Program-made: the position numbers and the translations under genes
Part shown: piece after piece, positions 12,505-23,155 of the stretch
Layout: every line of letters begins with the position of its first letter
How positions within the stretch are numbered: position 1 is the stretch's first letter
NCBI RefSeq assembly: GCF_018143015.1
Contig: NC_054743.1
Span: 65,067,244-65,131,243, forward strand
Source: Lytechinus variegatus
Lineage: Eukaryota > Echinodermata > Echinoidea > Temnopleuroida > Toxopneustidae
Direction: 5' to 3'
DNA: 64,000 nt
The notes under the pieces: generated by a model
The model's input: only the letters and a program-made list of their open reading frames with translations
What the model was told of the DNA's origin: nothing
The model's database searches: none

Positions 12505-14330
12505 AGTGTGTGCTCTTTACAACATTGGCATACCATAACAAAGACACATGCAATATGGATTGGAGGATACAAGAACAAGAAAGACTGTATTCTTGCCAAC
12601 AGGAATTTGAATTGGGTATTTGATGAATACTTCAGATATTTAGGTATAGATTTTTGTACAGATCTTCAGAAAATGACAGTGCATAATTACAATGAAAAGT
12701 TTAAAGAAATCAAAAGTCAAATGACTTCATGGTTGAGACGTTACCTGACGGTCCTTGGAAGAGTTACGGTTGTCAAGTCATTGTTTGTGTCTAAATTGAA
12801 CTACTTAATTCTTTCTCTCCCGAATCCAAGTGAGTTATTTCTAAAAGATGTAAATTCCCAATTTCATAGATTCATATGGGGAGAGAAACCAGATAAAGTA
12901 AGTAGAAATCAAATGTCTCAGAGTTATTCTGAAGGTGGAGTAAAAATGATAGACATAAATCTGCATTGCCAGTCATTGAAAATTTCTTGGATGAAAAAAA
13001 TGATAAACGGTTCCATTGACGGTAATACTATTTGTCTTCTCCACTCTTTTTTGCATAAAACTAAAAACTTGGATCTGTATATGGGAAATAGCTATTTTTT
13101 TAGACTGGCACACGAAATTAAAAATACTTTTTGGAAAGAAATGTTCTTAGCGTATAGCACACTGTTATCTATGCACTGTAATGATATACCTTGCCAACCC
13201 TTATGGAACAATGATTTTATCAAAATAGGTAATAGCTCAATTCACAGTAGATCTCTAAATAATAGGGGTGTTCGTTTTGTTAATGATATTTTAGATGTAC
13301 ATGGCAATTTCCTCTCTTTGAATGACCTTCAGGAAAAATACAATGTTCAAATAAATTTTCTTTTTTACCGTGGATTATGTGATGCTATAAGAGACGGTTT
13401 TAGCAATGGCACACACTTTAGCAAGTTCCAAGAACCTATTATCCCTGATACAATAGCACTTGTTATGAAATATGATAAAGGTTGTTCACACATCTATACG
13501 ATTCTTAAAAAGAAAAGAAAAGTGGAGTGTAAAAGTTTTCTTAAGTGGAAGTGTATATTCGATATGAATGACAAGCAATGGCAGTCATATTGCTCTATTG
13601 GATTCAGTTGTACTACCGATGTGAATTTACGTTGGTTTCAGTTCAAAATAATGCAACGCATTTTATATACAAATGAAATATTGTTTAAAATTAATTTAGC
13701 TCAACAAAAAGAATGTACTTTTTGTAATGTACACCGTGAAACAGTCACTCATCTACTTTGTGAATGTACATGTATTAAACATATATGGGACAAGTTTGAA
13801 CAATGGATATTTCTTAAAACTGGAAATAGAATATTTTTCTCTAATAAAGAAAAATTATTTGGCTTAAGAGGTTCAAGTAATCATGCATTAAATTGTTTAT
13901 TGATAGTGATACGGCAAATGATTTACACTTCCAGAGTAAAACATCAATTACCTGTTTTTGATAATATCAAATTTGCACTTCAGAACTATTTCAAGAATGA
14001 AAAATATATCGCAGAGTCAAATTGTAAAATGGTAAAGTTTACAAAGAAATGGTTTCAATTACGTGCCATGTTTACATGAGGTGATCTGTTCAGTTCCCTT
14101 TCCATGTACAATTATACATATGGATATTATTGTTCATTTACTCCTCGCTTGTTTCTTAAATTGTTTACTATTATGTGAACCTGACAGTTCAATTTATATA
14201 TTTGTTGCAATTACTGTTGTACTGTATTTCGTTGTTATTAATTTGATTTGTCATTGAAAAGATATCTTGTTATGTTTGAATAATAATAAAATCCCTGTGG
14301 AGGGGAAACAAATTGAAAAAAAAAAAAAAA
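12505..14330 (+). mobile_element. 5'-truncated LINE (L1/Tx1-like) with poly-A tail
   Basis: A retrotransposon 3' portion runs from about 12505 to an A15 tract at 14316-14330. It encodes the part of ORF2 after the RT catalytic centre. The 5' part with endonuclease and the RT active site is missing, as usual for truncated LINE copies. No long target-site duplication is evident: aactgtc occurs at 12449 and at 14333, but this is too short to trust. Confidence 0.8.
12508..14079 (+). pseudogene. LINE ORF2 C-terminal fragment, 523 open codons
   Basis: The frame is open from the truncation point. Its first codon is GTG, so there is no native start. Early residues read THAIWIGG...LNWVFDEYFRYLGIDF, the segment just after the RT palm in L1/Tx1-type LINEs. 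A thumb-like stretch (LTVLGRVTVVKSLFVSKLNY, then FIWG) follows, and near the end comes a Cys/His motif of the form CTFC-x8-H-x3-C-x-C, typical of L1-type ORF2 ends. Uninterrupted coding suggests a recent insertion. It cannot be autonomous because the endonuclease and RT catalytic residues are absent. Confidence 0.8.
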
Positions 14331-14934
14331 ATAACTGTCCATAGTCCTACCTGTAGATTCCCCACAGGCAGGGTGGTAGCAGTGAACAAGTGGATTCGGA
14401 GAACTCCCCGTGAGTCGCGGCGTTGCCGTTGGACTCGGGAGTTTGGTTCGCAGCACATGGAAATTGCCCCTTTTAAAAATGTTATGAGGCCTAGTTTTGG
14501 GAAATCCCTTGAAGTTTTACTTTCATTGGCAAGACTTCCATATGTCCCCTCCACTAAAATTGAAAAAAAAAACAAAAACATGGGTGATGAGAAGGTTTAT
14601 CAAGAAGAGATAATTTATAAAAGAAGGAAAAGTGGCATTATCATGATATAGGGAACCACCGCGTTCACTTCATACAGCAGCGCTTTATTCAGTCACACGC
14701 ACGGTTCCCTATTTCCACCTCCATTCACTTTGTACACAAGTGCGAGTACACAAATCTACGAGTGATTCCCAAAACCACGATTTGGCCGGAAAAGTTGGAT
14801 ACATACCAAAATATAGCTTTATTGCGTCAAAAAATTTGAGTGTGTGTAATTCCCAATGGCATCGGTTTATTCAGTCAGAAAAATAAATACCCAATACTCT
14901 TGGAGAGTAGACTAGTCGTAATATCGGTTCAACT

Positions 14935-15115
14935 GGGCGTTGTGGCGTGCGCCTGTAAATCCAAGCTGTGGGGAAGTTACAATTGATTCAGAGGTCCGTG
15001 GTTCGAGCCCTGGTCACGTCTTTCGGATGGTGACGTTAGGGGTCGGTCCCCCAGACGTAAATAATCATATCTGATTGATACACTTCTGACAAAACTCAAT
15101 ACATACATACACAAT
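14935..15115 (+). mobile_element. SINE with 7SL RNA-like head
   Basis: The 5' part, GGGCGTTGTGGCGTGCGCCT then GTAAATCCAAGCTGTGGGGAAG, aligns closely with the 5' Alu domain of 7SL RNA (known vertebrate form GGGCGCGGTGGCGCGTGCCT, then GTAGTCCCAGCT..GGGAGG). A tRNA-type B box, GGTTCGAGCCC, lies at 15000-15010. After it comes a body with tttcggatggtgacgtt, and the element ends in an (atac)n-like tail near 15115. The first ~46 bases match 7SL at roughly three quarters of positions by eye. It could be a 7SL pseudogene or a 7SL-derived SINE; a tail and body unlike 7SL favour a SINE. Confidence 0.5.
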
Positions 15116-15149
15116 AATAATTTTGAAACCCATGTCTATCAACAATTCC

Positions 15150-15258
15150 TGCTAGCTCAGTGAGTAAGGCGACAGACAGAAGATGCCTCGATCAGCAGTG
15201 AGACTCAGAGGTTCGAATCCAAGTTCCAACCGGAAGTAAGAAGGAAAAAAAAAGAAGA
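15150..15258 (+). mobile_element. tRNA-derived SINE-like sequence
   Basis: A pol III A box (TAGCTCAGTGAG, 15153-15164) and B box (GGTTCGAATCC, 15210-15220) are followed by an A-rich tail. The 57-nt spacing and the lack of a clean cloverleaf argue against a working tRNA gene. Confidence 0.55.
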
Positions 15259-15739
15259 AAGAGAATGAAAGAAGGGGGTTCTAGAGATGTATTTTTTAAA
15301 ATTAGTGGAGGGGACATATGGAAGTCTTTCCCTTTCATTTTACCGGTACTGCCTGGTACTAATAAATTTGCTGTTTCTTTTGGGAGGGGTTTGTGGTAGT
15401 ACAGCCGTCTGTTTCGAGGAGTCTTTAAACATAATTTTTTTAAATTTCTCCTTGTACACAGAAGGCTCGCTATCGTGCAGCCGCCATTAGGGGGGTTTAC
15501 AATGCAAAATCCCTCTCGATGGTTCTCATCGATTTTTGTCTGCATTTCACAGAAATTATAAAGAACTGGACCAATAAAGATTATTCCGTTTTGGCCTGAT
15601 AAACATAAAAGGGGGAAAAAACAGTGACTTCGGCTGTCGCGCAGCTTAACTTTCCTGTTTTGTCCAAACTTGATATATAAACATGCCAACTGAGTTCAGC
15701 GGAACAACCTATATAACGGAGACCAAAGCTGTTTTGGTC

Positions 15740-16853
15740 TAGGGGTCCTAAATATTAAAATTGGCCTAGTTATTATCATTTGAAAACAAAGTACGTAGCT
15801 TTAGGTCCCCCCATCATACAATACTTTCTGATTTTTTTTGTCGTCTAGACTTTACACAGACGTGAAAAAGGATGATGGCCATTATTGCCTTTATTTGGCT
15901 TGTAATGGTGGAGCAAACAACCACTGCTTCACTACAGCATCTAGATGGAGAAAGGGTGTATTTTTGCATCCTTGATTTCTCCTAAATTTTGATTCTTGAA
16001 GGGGGGAAAAGGAAGAAATGATTGAGATAAATTCATATTAAATAGCATACCACCTTTCTGAAATATATGCCAGAAAATTTTCTGAAAGGATGTTAACTGA
16101 ATGTATTTGATATGAAATTATCTTTATTATTTCTTTTCCCTTGATTATGTGAAATTTTTGCACCATATTTTGATTCAATAAAGATATACATTATTTTCAA
16201 AACTGCAAAATAGAAGTATTCTAAAATACAAAAGAAAAATGTCATGCATTTCTAGTTGGGTACCGGTACATCTTTTAAAACATTACAAGGGTGCAATGCT
16301 CTTAATCCATTTACATCAAAACTTATTGTAAATGTATGTAGGCCTACATGTTGTTGATGGGCTGTTTAGTGTTAACTCCTTTTAATTCAAACCTTGTTAA
16401 ACCTTCAGTTTTTGATTATTTTTGAATTATGGCAATGATGCAGACCTCCTCTTATCAGAAAACAACCCTGCTGAATGGGATGGCTGCCTGCTATTTTCCA
16501 TGGTGGTAAACTCCATGTGCAGTCCATTGTTAACTTTCAGTGATGGCTGAGTACTACAAGATGGGCATTTTGTGAGTGAGAAATAATCACCCCCCCCCAC
16601 AAAAAAAGAAGAAGAAAATAAATCAAGTTTCTTCATTTCTTGCTGGTTTCCCAAGAAGTTGTGATAAAATGAAAGAACAATTGTTTAAACAAATTGGAAC
16701 AAACCATTTGTATATTAGGCCAATGACATTGACGAATTCTGGGTGATGTCCCCGTGTATATAGGGCTTGGCCGGCTTGCTCCCCTGGGGTTGATTAGAAT
16801 TTTGTAATTTCTTATTAGCAGATTAGTTTCATGTTATCCCCTTATATTTTCAG
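15740..16853. other. Upstream flank of the DUF1647-like gene
   Basis: No coding exon is seen in this AT-rich stretch. It contains a C tract near 16590 and ends in a pyrimidine-rich acceptor (ttatattttcag) at 16853. It is therefore probably the intron between a non-coding first exon and the first coding exon. Confidence 0.4.
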
Positions 16854-16859
16854 GACATC

Positions 16860-19800
16860 ATGAGGCTGAAACCAAAATGTGTTTTGCTACTGGTCTTGCT
16901 GACTCTGCTTGGAATTACACTGCTGTATCATTATCATGGTGAGTTTATTGTTACAGGTTATCTGAGGGTTAAAATAGTTCTTGGTCTCCCTTTTCTGTCT
17001 GGCCTCAAATTCAAGTTCGTCTGAAACCAGTTTGTCTTAACTGAATTGGTCTACATATATTGTGAGTCAACCCATTTACCATTTTGTCTAATTTCCAGTT
17101 AGTCTATACTTATTTTTTCTACTATTCAACTAGTCTTTAGATGACAAATTGGGAATAGACCGCCTAGGTTTGTTTGGTTATATACAATAAAATATGACCC
17201 ATTTCAGTGGTATTAACAGAATACCACTGTTCTTCCATGGGGTCCTTTGCAATGTAAATACATGTTAAACAAATATATATAATTGAAAAATTATATACAT
17301 TGTAAATTACACAATACTTAATTGAATACATTACAAGAAAGAAAATGCAAAGACAATCATCCCACCCAGCCCTAAAAAAAAAGAAAGAAAACACAAGATA
17401 TTTATTACATAAAATAAAATTTCAAACTAAAACTGAAACTGGTTGTGCAAAAATGCAAACGAAACACGCCTACGGATACACAATAATGCGAACGTAACTC
17501 ATGAGGAGTTAAGATTATACTGAGAAGTATACCTACTGAAAATAAATGTACCTAAGTACATAATTTGTACACTCGGGCCTGCCGCCTGTATAAATATAAA
17601 CTCTGGTCTAAAGTTATGGTATAATTATGGATAGCCAATCGTGTCGGATATCTCTTGCAGTGCAAGTTCAGTTTGCCAGCTCTTTGTACACGTCCATTCA
17701 TAACTGATTGGAAATAACAGCTGAAATAGTTCATCATTAGATATGAGGAAAGAGCCAAGTAAACATAGGATACATAAATTGTAAATGCAATTTCGAAATT
17801 TTTCAGCCTCCTGTAATTTGAAGTCAGATTTAGTCAAACTGACTTCAGTGACCTTCTTCATTTCCTTTCTTCATATTTACAATATATTTGTACCTTGATA
17901 TAATTTTCTTTGTTTAATCCATGTAAGGAGTCTAGGGACAATTTATTTTGATGTGTGCAGTATAAAACAACCAAGTATTGTTATTATTATATATTTAGTC
18001 ATATGAAAAACACTCAATTCCTAATGTTTGTCTCTAATACTTCCATGATCAGTTGCCATGGATAATGAGATACCCGGAGAGCTGTCACGACGTGAACGTC
18101 TTCTCCTCCAGCAAGTTACAAGGGATCCAAATAGGATCGTCCACTACAATTACCCAATCTCAAACGAGGCCAGCGTCAGCAGGGAACCTATTGATATCAG
18201 CGTTGAGATGCCGGCTTGGCAAGTAAGTGACATGTAGCCACCTGGTTGTGAAGGATGGGGTGTGGCACTAAGAGGAGACTAGGCCCTATGATGGTAAATA
18301 GGGTGTGGCTCTGGACTTGATCAGCGTATGCCTACTAGGGAATGTTTCATCAACGTTTATCATCCAAACAAGTTATCTGACATCTTTCCTTGATTTGGAT
18401 TGGCTGATAACTATGGAAATCCATCAAGTGTCATAATTTTTTTTCTACAAAATTCTTGCACAATGTTCTCTGTATGCAAAGAGAAGCGCAGTGAATTTTC
18501 AAAAAAACAATGGATGCATGAATACACATCATAACTAGCAAATATTTTGAACAAACATGCATAATAGAAGTTGACGTTGCTGGCCGTCCATAGTTACGAT
18601 TGATTTGATCAAACTTAACTCGTTGTAAGACAAGGCCCTGTTGTCCATACATTCTTTTACTCTCTTTTTAATACAGGAAGTTGATAAGCACATTGTCGTG
18701 GTGACTGGATTTAGTCAGAAGAAGGCATACGTTGGGCTTGGATTGATCGCGTCTGTTCAGGCTCATATGCCGGTCAAGAAAATCATCGTCTACAACCTAG
18801 GGGTCCATCCGAAGATAGTTAAGCAGGTGAGGTAAAAGGGCAATGAACTCAGGACAGAGTGAATCACGTGCCATAAATTTAGGATAGTCCTGATGCATAC
18901 CTGATGCACAAGGGAAATTTCCATGATCATGGCTCACAATGGCCAGTAATAATGTGCAATTTTTTTTAAATTTTTTGTTTGTTAGAAGAGACACCTCTAT
19001 TTAATTGATCAGGGAAAGTTGTGATTTAAGGTATGAGAAAAGATATAAATATAGAAAAGAAAAGAATGCCACCACAGGTATAATACCGATATCCTTGAGA
19101 AATAGCATGATTAATAAAAGTGTAATATGTACCAACGAAAATATTCTTTTGCGCGATGGTTCAACTCCACTAACTACCCCATACTTGGTCTTTTACTATA
19201 CGTACCTACATGTACTTTTCATGTTGTTCATTATTCCATTTGTATACTGACCTTTTAATTGACCTTTGACCTTTCTACTCAGATGGAACAGATGTGCAAT
19301 GTTGAAGTGAGGAGGTTCAACTTCACTAACTACCCCAAACATGTTGCCAAGACTGACAACAAGGCTTGGAAGATATTTGCTCTCAGGGTGAGATGGCTAT
19401 TTATGTTTTCATCTTATATGCTGTGATATTATTATGTTAAGTGCTGGATATTTATTAAAGTATTATATATATGTATGGGTATGCATTTTCAAGTTTGTCA
19501 ATGGTCAAATGCATCTTTCTCCCTCACCTTGTCCTGATTATAATGTTTATAATTTACTTGCTTAATTTTATTTACAAAATTATGGGAGCTCTTTCAATTT
19601 CAGCTCTTTTTATCACGATTTTTCAGTTACTTTTGTTTTTGATCACTAACACCCCAGCTCCCATCCATTTACCTTTCTCCTGCATATTGGTAATGTGTTT
19701 CTTTGTTACTTTCTTTCATACTGATCAGGAAGTTCTCAAGGAATATGGTGGATTTTTCTACGCCAGCCCCCAGGTCCGCTTCCGCGCTCCCATCAACTTC

Positions 19801-20310
19801 ATCATCCCCTACATCCTGAAACACGATGGCCTCATTGCGACAACCAACCCCCAGAACCTCAGTGTGGAGGTCACGCACCCCGACCTGTACACCTTCCTAC
19901 GCACCAGCCCCACCCGCTTCACCAAGGCCCACCCCAACGCTTTCATCGCGTCAGAGCACATGTGGATGGCCGTCAACGGGACTGTGGCGGAGACCAAGTT
20001 CTGGAAGCCTCTGCTGGAATGCGCTTCAAACTGGCGCTGCATTGGACCCCACGGCTCTACGTGGAGTGACATTGAGCCGAATGTGAACGATACAAAGGCC
20101 CACACGCATCGCTACGACATGTCGGCGGTCTCCCTGCTTCTCTATCGCCACTATTACGATGCGTGGCATAGCGATGCGAGTATGAACGCGATCCTGAAGC
20201 GTATCGCTGATGTCATTTATCACTTGGACCTTCACGACTACCTCTGGGCTCATTATTGTAACCCGCCCAAGAAAGAGATCGACTGCTCGATAGAGAGAAA
20301 ACTTTGCTGA
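16860..20310 (+). CDS. DUF1647-like type II membrane glycosyltransferase-fold protein
   Basis: Five coding exons are joined by consensus splice sites with matching phases: 16860-16938, 18053-18222, 18677-18826, 19283-19387 and 19729-20310 (TGA). They give 361 residues. Residues 1-6 are short and basic, 7-22 form a Leu-rich membrane anchor, and the rest would be lumenal. The core reads IVVVTGFSQ...IIVYNLGV...EVRRFNFTNYP...AWKIFALREVLKEYGG, which fits the DUF1647 pattern (a GT-A-like family best known from nematodes and other invertebrates). In that family an acidic D-S motif usually follows (W-D-S-S-x-R-F style). Here the place reads FFYASPQVRF, with no acid, so metal-dependent catalysis is doubtful. 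Four Cys cluster in the last 80 residues, and N-glycosylation sequons include NFT and NGT. The start was chosen as the first ATG of the exon, directly before the anchor. The sugar donor and acceptor are unknown. An open frame at 19471 that reads into exon 5 is intron 4 sequence. Confidence 0.75.
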
Positions 20311-20401
20311 ATCTCAAGAACCTGCCATATTTTATAACCATTTCATCCTCAATCCTAGATTATTCCACAAATTGCAATTATATTGTAACGTTTTCTGATC
20401 A

Positions 20402-20550
20402 GGGGCCAGTTTCATCAAACTTGTTACAATAACAAATTTGCAATAACAGTTTAAAACTACTGATATCATGCAATTTGATTGGCTGATAATGAATGTGTTA
20501 TAGAAATTGTGTATTTATCATTGTAACATATCTTTAGGAAACTGGGCCCA
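20402..20550. mobile_element. Short inverted-repeat element (MITE-like)
   Basis: The left end GGGGCCAGTTTCATCAAACT..TGTTACAAT is mirrored by the right end ATTGTAACATatctttaggA followed by AACTGGGCCC. The interior has the tgattggctgat phrase common to echinoderm MITEs. It lies in the 3' flank or UTR of the upstream gene. Confidence 0.6.
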
Positions 20551-21004
20551 GGGGCCCTTTTTAGAAAGAGTTGCAATCAAACTCAACTCCAAAAATCAAA
20601 TGCAACTTGATTTTTAAACCAACTACTAAGTTGTATTTGGGATTTGTGCTTGATTTTTTAATTGCCTTTAAATCAAAAAGTCTTTCTGCAACAGGCTTGT
20701 AGAAATTGTTATTTTTTGTAGAAGTCTGAAATCAAAATGTTTGCTTCAATTTTACTGTAAAACACCTTATTTTGATTATGGTTGATTGTTATATATTTAT
20801 TATGGTGGTCAAGAAAATACACTACAAATTGTTTTGAAGAATTCTTTTATTATATTCATTTATTGGTGCTTCCTCTCGGGCTCTTTCACTTTATACAATA
20901 TTTTTCAATTTTCTGGGTTTTTTTTATACGATCTTTTCTATGTTAACAAGTCAATAGAGTATGAAATGTGAAAATTTCATGGAGTCGTAAAAGCTGCCAA
21001 TTTG

Positions 21005-21010
21005 AATAAA
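21005..21010 (+). terminator. Candidate poly(A) signal for the DUF1647-like gene
   Basis: AATAAA lies about 700 bases after the stop codon. A second AATAAA is at 22485-22490. Without transcript data either could be used. Confidence 0.35.
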
Positions 21011-21055
21011 CCCTTGGTGACTAGCTGATTGTGCTACTTTCCCACAGATCCCTGT

Positions 21056-21258
21056 CTGCATATATCGTCGCCTTCCCGCACAAAGGCAGTTAGCGCGCAC
21101 GGCACGTCACCTTCCCGCGGAAGGGCCATTTATACGGTGCAGTGAACAGTACGTGCTAACGGCCTCTGTGCAGGAAGGCGATGCGCAGTCCGCGCTAACA
21201 GCCCTTTCGCGGGAAGGCGACGCTAACGGCCTTTATGCGGGAAAGTGACGATATGCAG
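21056..21258. repeat. GC-rich inverted-repeat island with internal repeated motif
   Basis: Ends of about 38 bp mirror each other (CTGCATATATCGTCGCCTTC... against ...GTGACGATATGCAG). Inside, a motif of the form gctaacggcctttntgcggg, then aaggcgacg, occurs four to five times in both orientations. The GC content contrasts sharply with the flanks. It has no coding frame and may be a small DNA element with amplified internal sites. Confidence 0.6.
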
Positions 21259-22569
21259 GTTTGCGGATTAATCATGAAAGTGCTTTTGATAATTCATGTG
21301 TTATCAGTATTATATCAGTATTATTTAGTTATGATTTATAAATGAGCTTTGCATCAATTTCACCGATGTTTGTTACCAAAGAATAACAGTAAACAACATT
21401 CTTGAAGTGAGAAATTATTAACATGATTGTATCCCTCACCAAGAATCAGGAAGCTCTCGCAAGCCTATGTAAGCTTTTTTAAAAATTCATTTTTTTTTTT
21501 TTTCGGGGGGGGGAGAGGGTGGGTTCACTTTGTGAAAAATGTGGTTCTTGTCAACTAAAATGGTTGACCATGGAGATGAATGTGGACTAGTTTGACATTT
21601 GTCTCACCAATATGTGAAAAGTAAAAAAAGGAAATGAAACAGGTTACCCCCATGGCCCCACCACCCAACGTAAACAGCATTTTACCACATTGTGGTATTA
21701 ACTTTTCGAAAAAAAAACTTTCTGAAAAATTTATGATCAAGTACTGTCATTGGTTTAATTACAATAACAACATTCTCATTCATGTAGTATATGTAAGCAA
21801 TTGTTATTTATAGAGACTTACTTCGTATATTTACAGTTTAAGAATGAATCGAACATTTAATATCTTTCCAGGACCATTTCAGTTTAGCTTTACTTTTGTA
21901 ACCATGTGTATTTTTTATTTATTTATTGTAGACAGGGTCGGTCAAACTTTGTTTTGGTTTTCAACTAGTCTGTATTTATGTTTAGAACTACTTATATTAG
22001 AGGGTAGATATGCCGCAATTATGAAGAGATTTAGTGGACCTCTGTCTACTACAATATAACAAATTTTTGAAAAGTCTTTGCTTGTCATTATATTGCTAAA
22101 TTAGAATATGTGTATTTATTACAAATACGTGTAATACATTATGTAATCTTTTCTGATAAAAAATTTAAATCATGAATTCTTGTAGTATGTACGTTCTAAT
22201 TTAAACAATGTCTGTTCTCCAAAGAAATATGTGCACTTTAAATCAGTACTATGCAGTTCATATTGATTATGCAGTATTAATTGATTGTATTTTTGTATTG
22301 ATTGTAACTTTTTTGTAGTCAATTGTATTATTTTATGACATTTAGGTATTCAATTTTGTACATTCCAAATGCAATACATCTGTGATTATTGTGATTTTTT
22401 CCAAAAGAGTGATTAATTTATATTTCGTAGTATTTATGAAATATGGACCTATTACAAATGGTTATGTTGATTCAATTGAAATGAAATAAAACAAACTAGA
22501 AACTTTGACAGTTCTTGTGGAAGAATTTGTTAAACATAACTTTCAACAGCACAGATTATATTATCAATA

Positions 22570-22835
22570 AAAGTAATGATGATGATGATGGTGGTGGTGA
22601 TAATTATGTTGATGATGGTTTATTATGATAGCGATGATGATGATGGTGATGATGGTGGTGATGATGATGATGATGGTGATGTTGATGATGATGTCGGTGG
22701 TAATGGTGGACTTGCAGTGGTGATGATGATGGTAAAAATGATAGATGAAGGTGGTGATGGCAGTAATGTTAAAAATAATTGTGATTATGATAGTGATAAT
22801 GGTGATGCTAGGCTTGATAGTGGTGATGATTGATG
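22570..22835. repeat. (GAT)n/(GGT)n microsatellite
   Basis: Irregular GAT, GGT and AAT triplets run for about 260 bases. Asp/Gly and Ile/Thr-rich frames in either strand are artefacts. Confidence 0.85.
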
Positions 22836-23019
22836 ATAATAGGCCTAACATGGACATGATGATAAAGATGAATGATGACAGATGAGTTCTGTGAGTTGTT
22901 AATCAGCCCAAAGAAGATGAACACCGAAGAGGTGTCACTGTTACAACACGTTTAATTAGAAACATTCAGAATAAAATAATGAACCGAAAAAACAAAAAAT
23001 GTGAGAAACAGAGAAAAAG

Positions 23020-23060
23020 ATGCGCGCCATCTTCGATGAATTATCACCACAAAATGGCAG
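23020..23060 (+). promoter_or_regulatory. YY1-like motifs at the presumed MRPS15 promoter
   Basis: GCCATCTT (23027-23034) and AAAATGGC, just downstream near 23051, are inverted YY1-type motifs. They lie about 100-130 bases before the proposed start codon, in a locally CpG-richer patch. Such motifs often sit at start sites of ribosomal and mitochondrial protein genes. The start site itself is not determined. Confidence 0.3.
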
Positions 23061-23155
23061 CCTCCATGACAGAGCGTGCAGATTGCAACTGATCGCTGTC
23101 TCTGAAGAATTTATTTATTCTTTGTCTTCACTCTTGTTACTGTTTTTCGATGATC

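Larger units (their letters stand above)
14527..15332. repeat. Inverted pair of a ~30 bp sequence flanking two SINEs
   Basis: The phrase GACTTCCATATGTCCCCTCC near 14530 recurs inverted near 15305-15330 (GGAGGGGACATATGGAAGTC), with matching bases on both sides (ACTAA(A)ATT inward). The two copies are about 770 bp apart and bracket the SINE pair. They may be the ends of a foldback DNA element or two oppositely oriented repeat copies. Confidence 0.6.

Noticed and set aside
12440-14345. aactgtc repeated before and after the LINE as a target duplication
   Set aside because: It is only 7 bases, and the upstream copy is ~50 bases away from the apparent junction.
19471-19728. Upstream extension of the last DUF1647-like exon
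   Set aside because: It is hydrophobic intron sequence that happens to be open; a clear acceptor (actgatcag) lies at 19728.
22576-22857. Asp/Gly-rich plus frame and Ile/Thr-rich minus frame
   Set aside because: Products of the (GAT)n tract.
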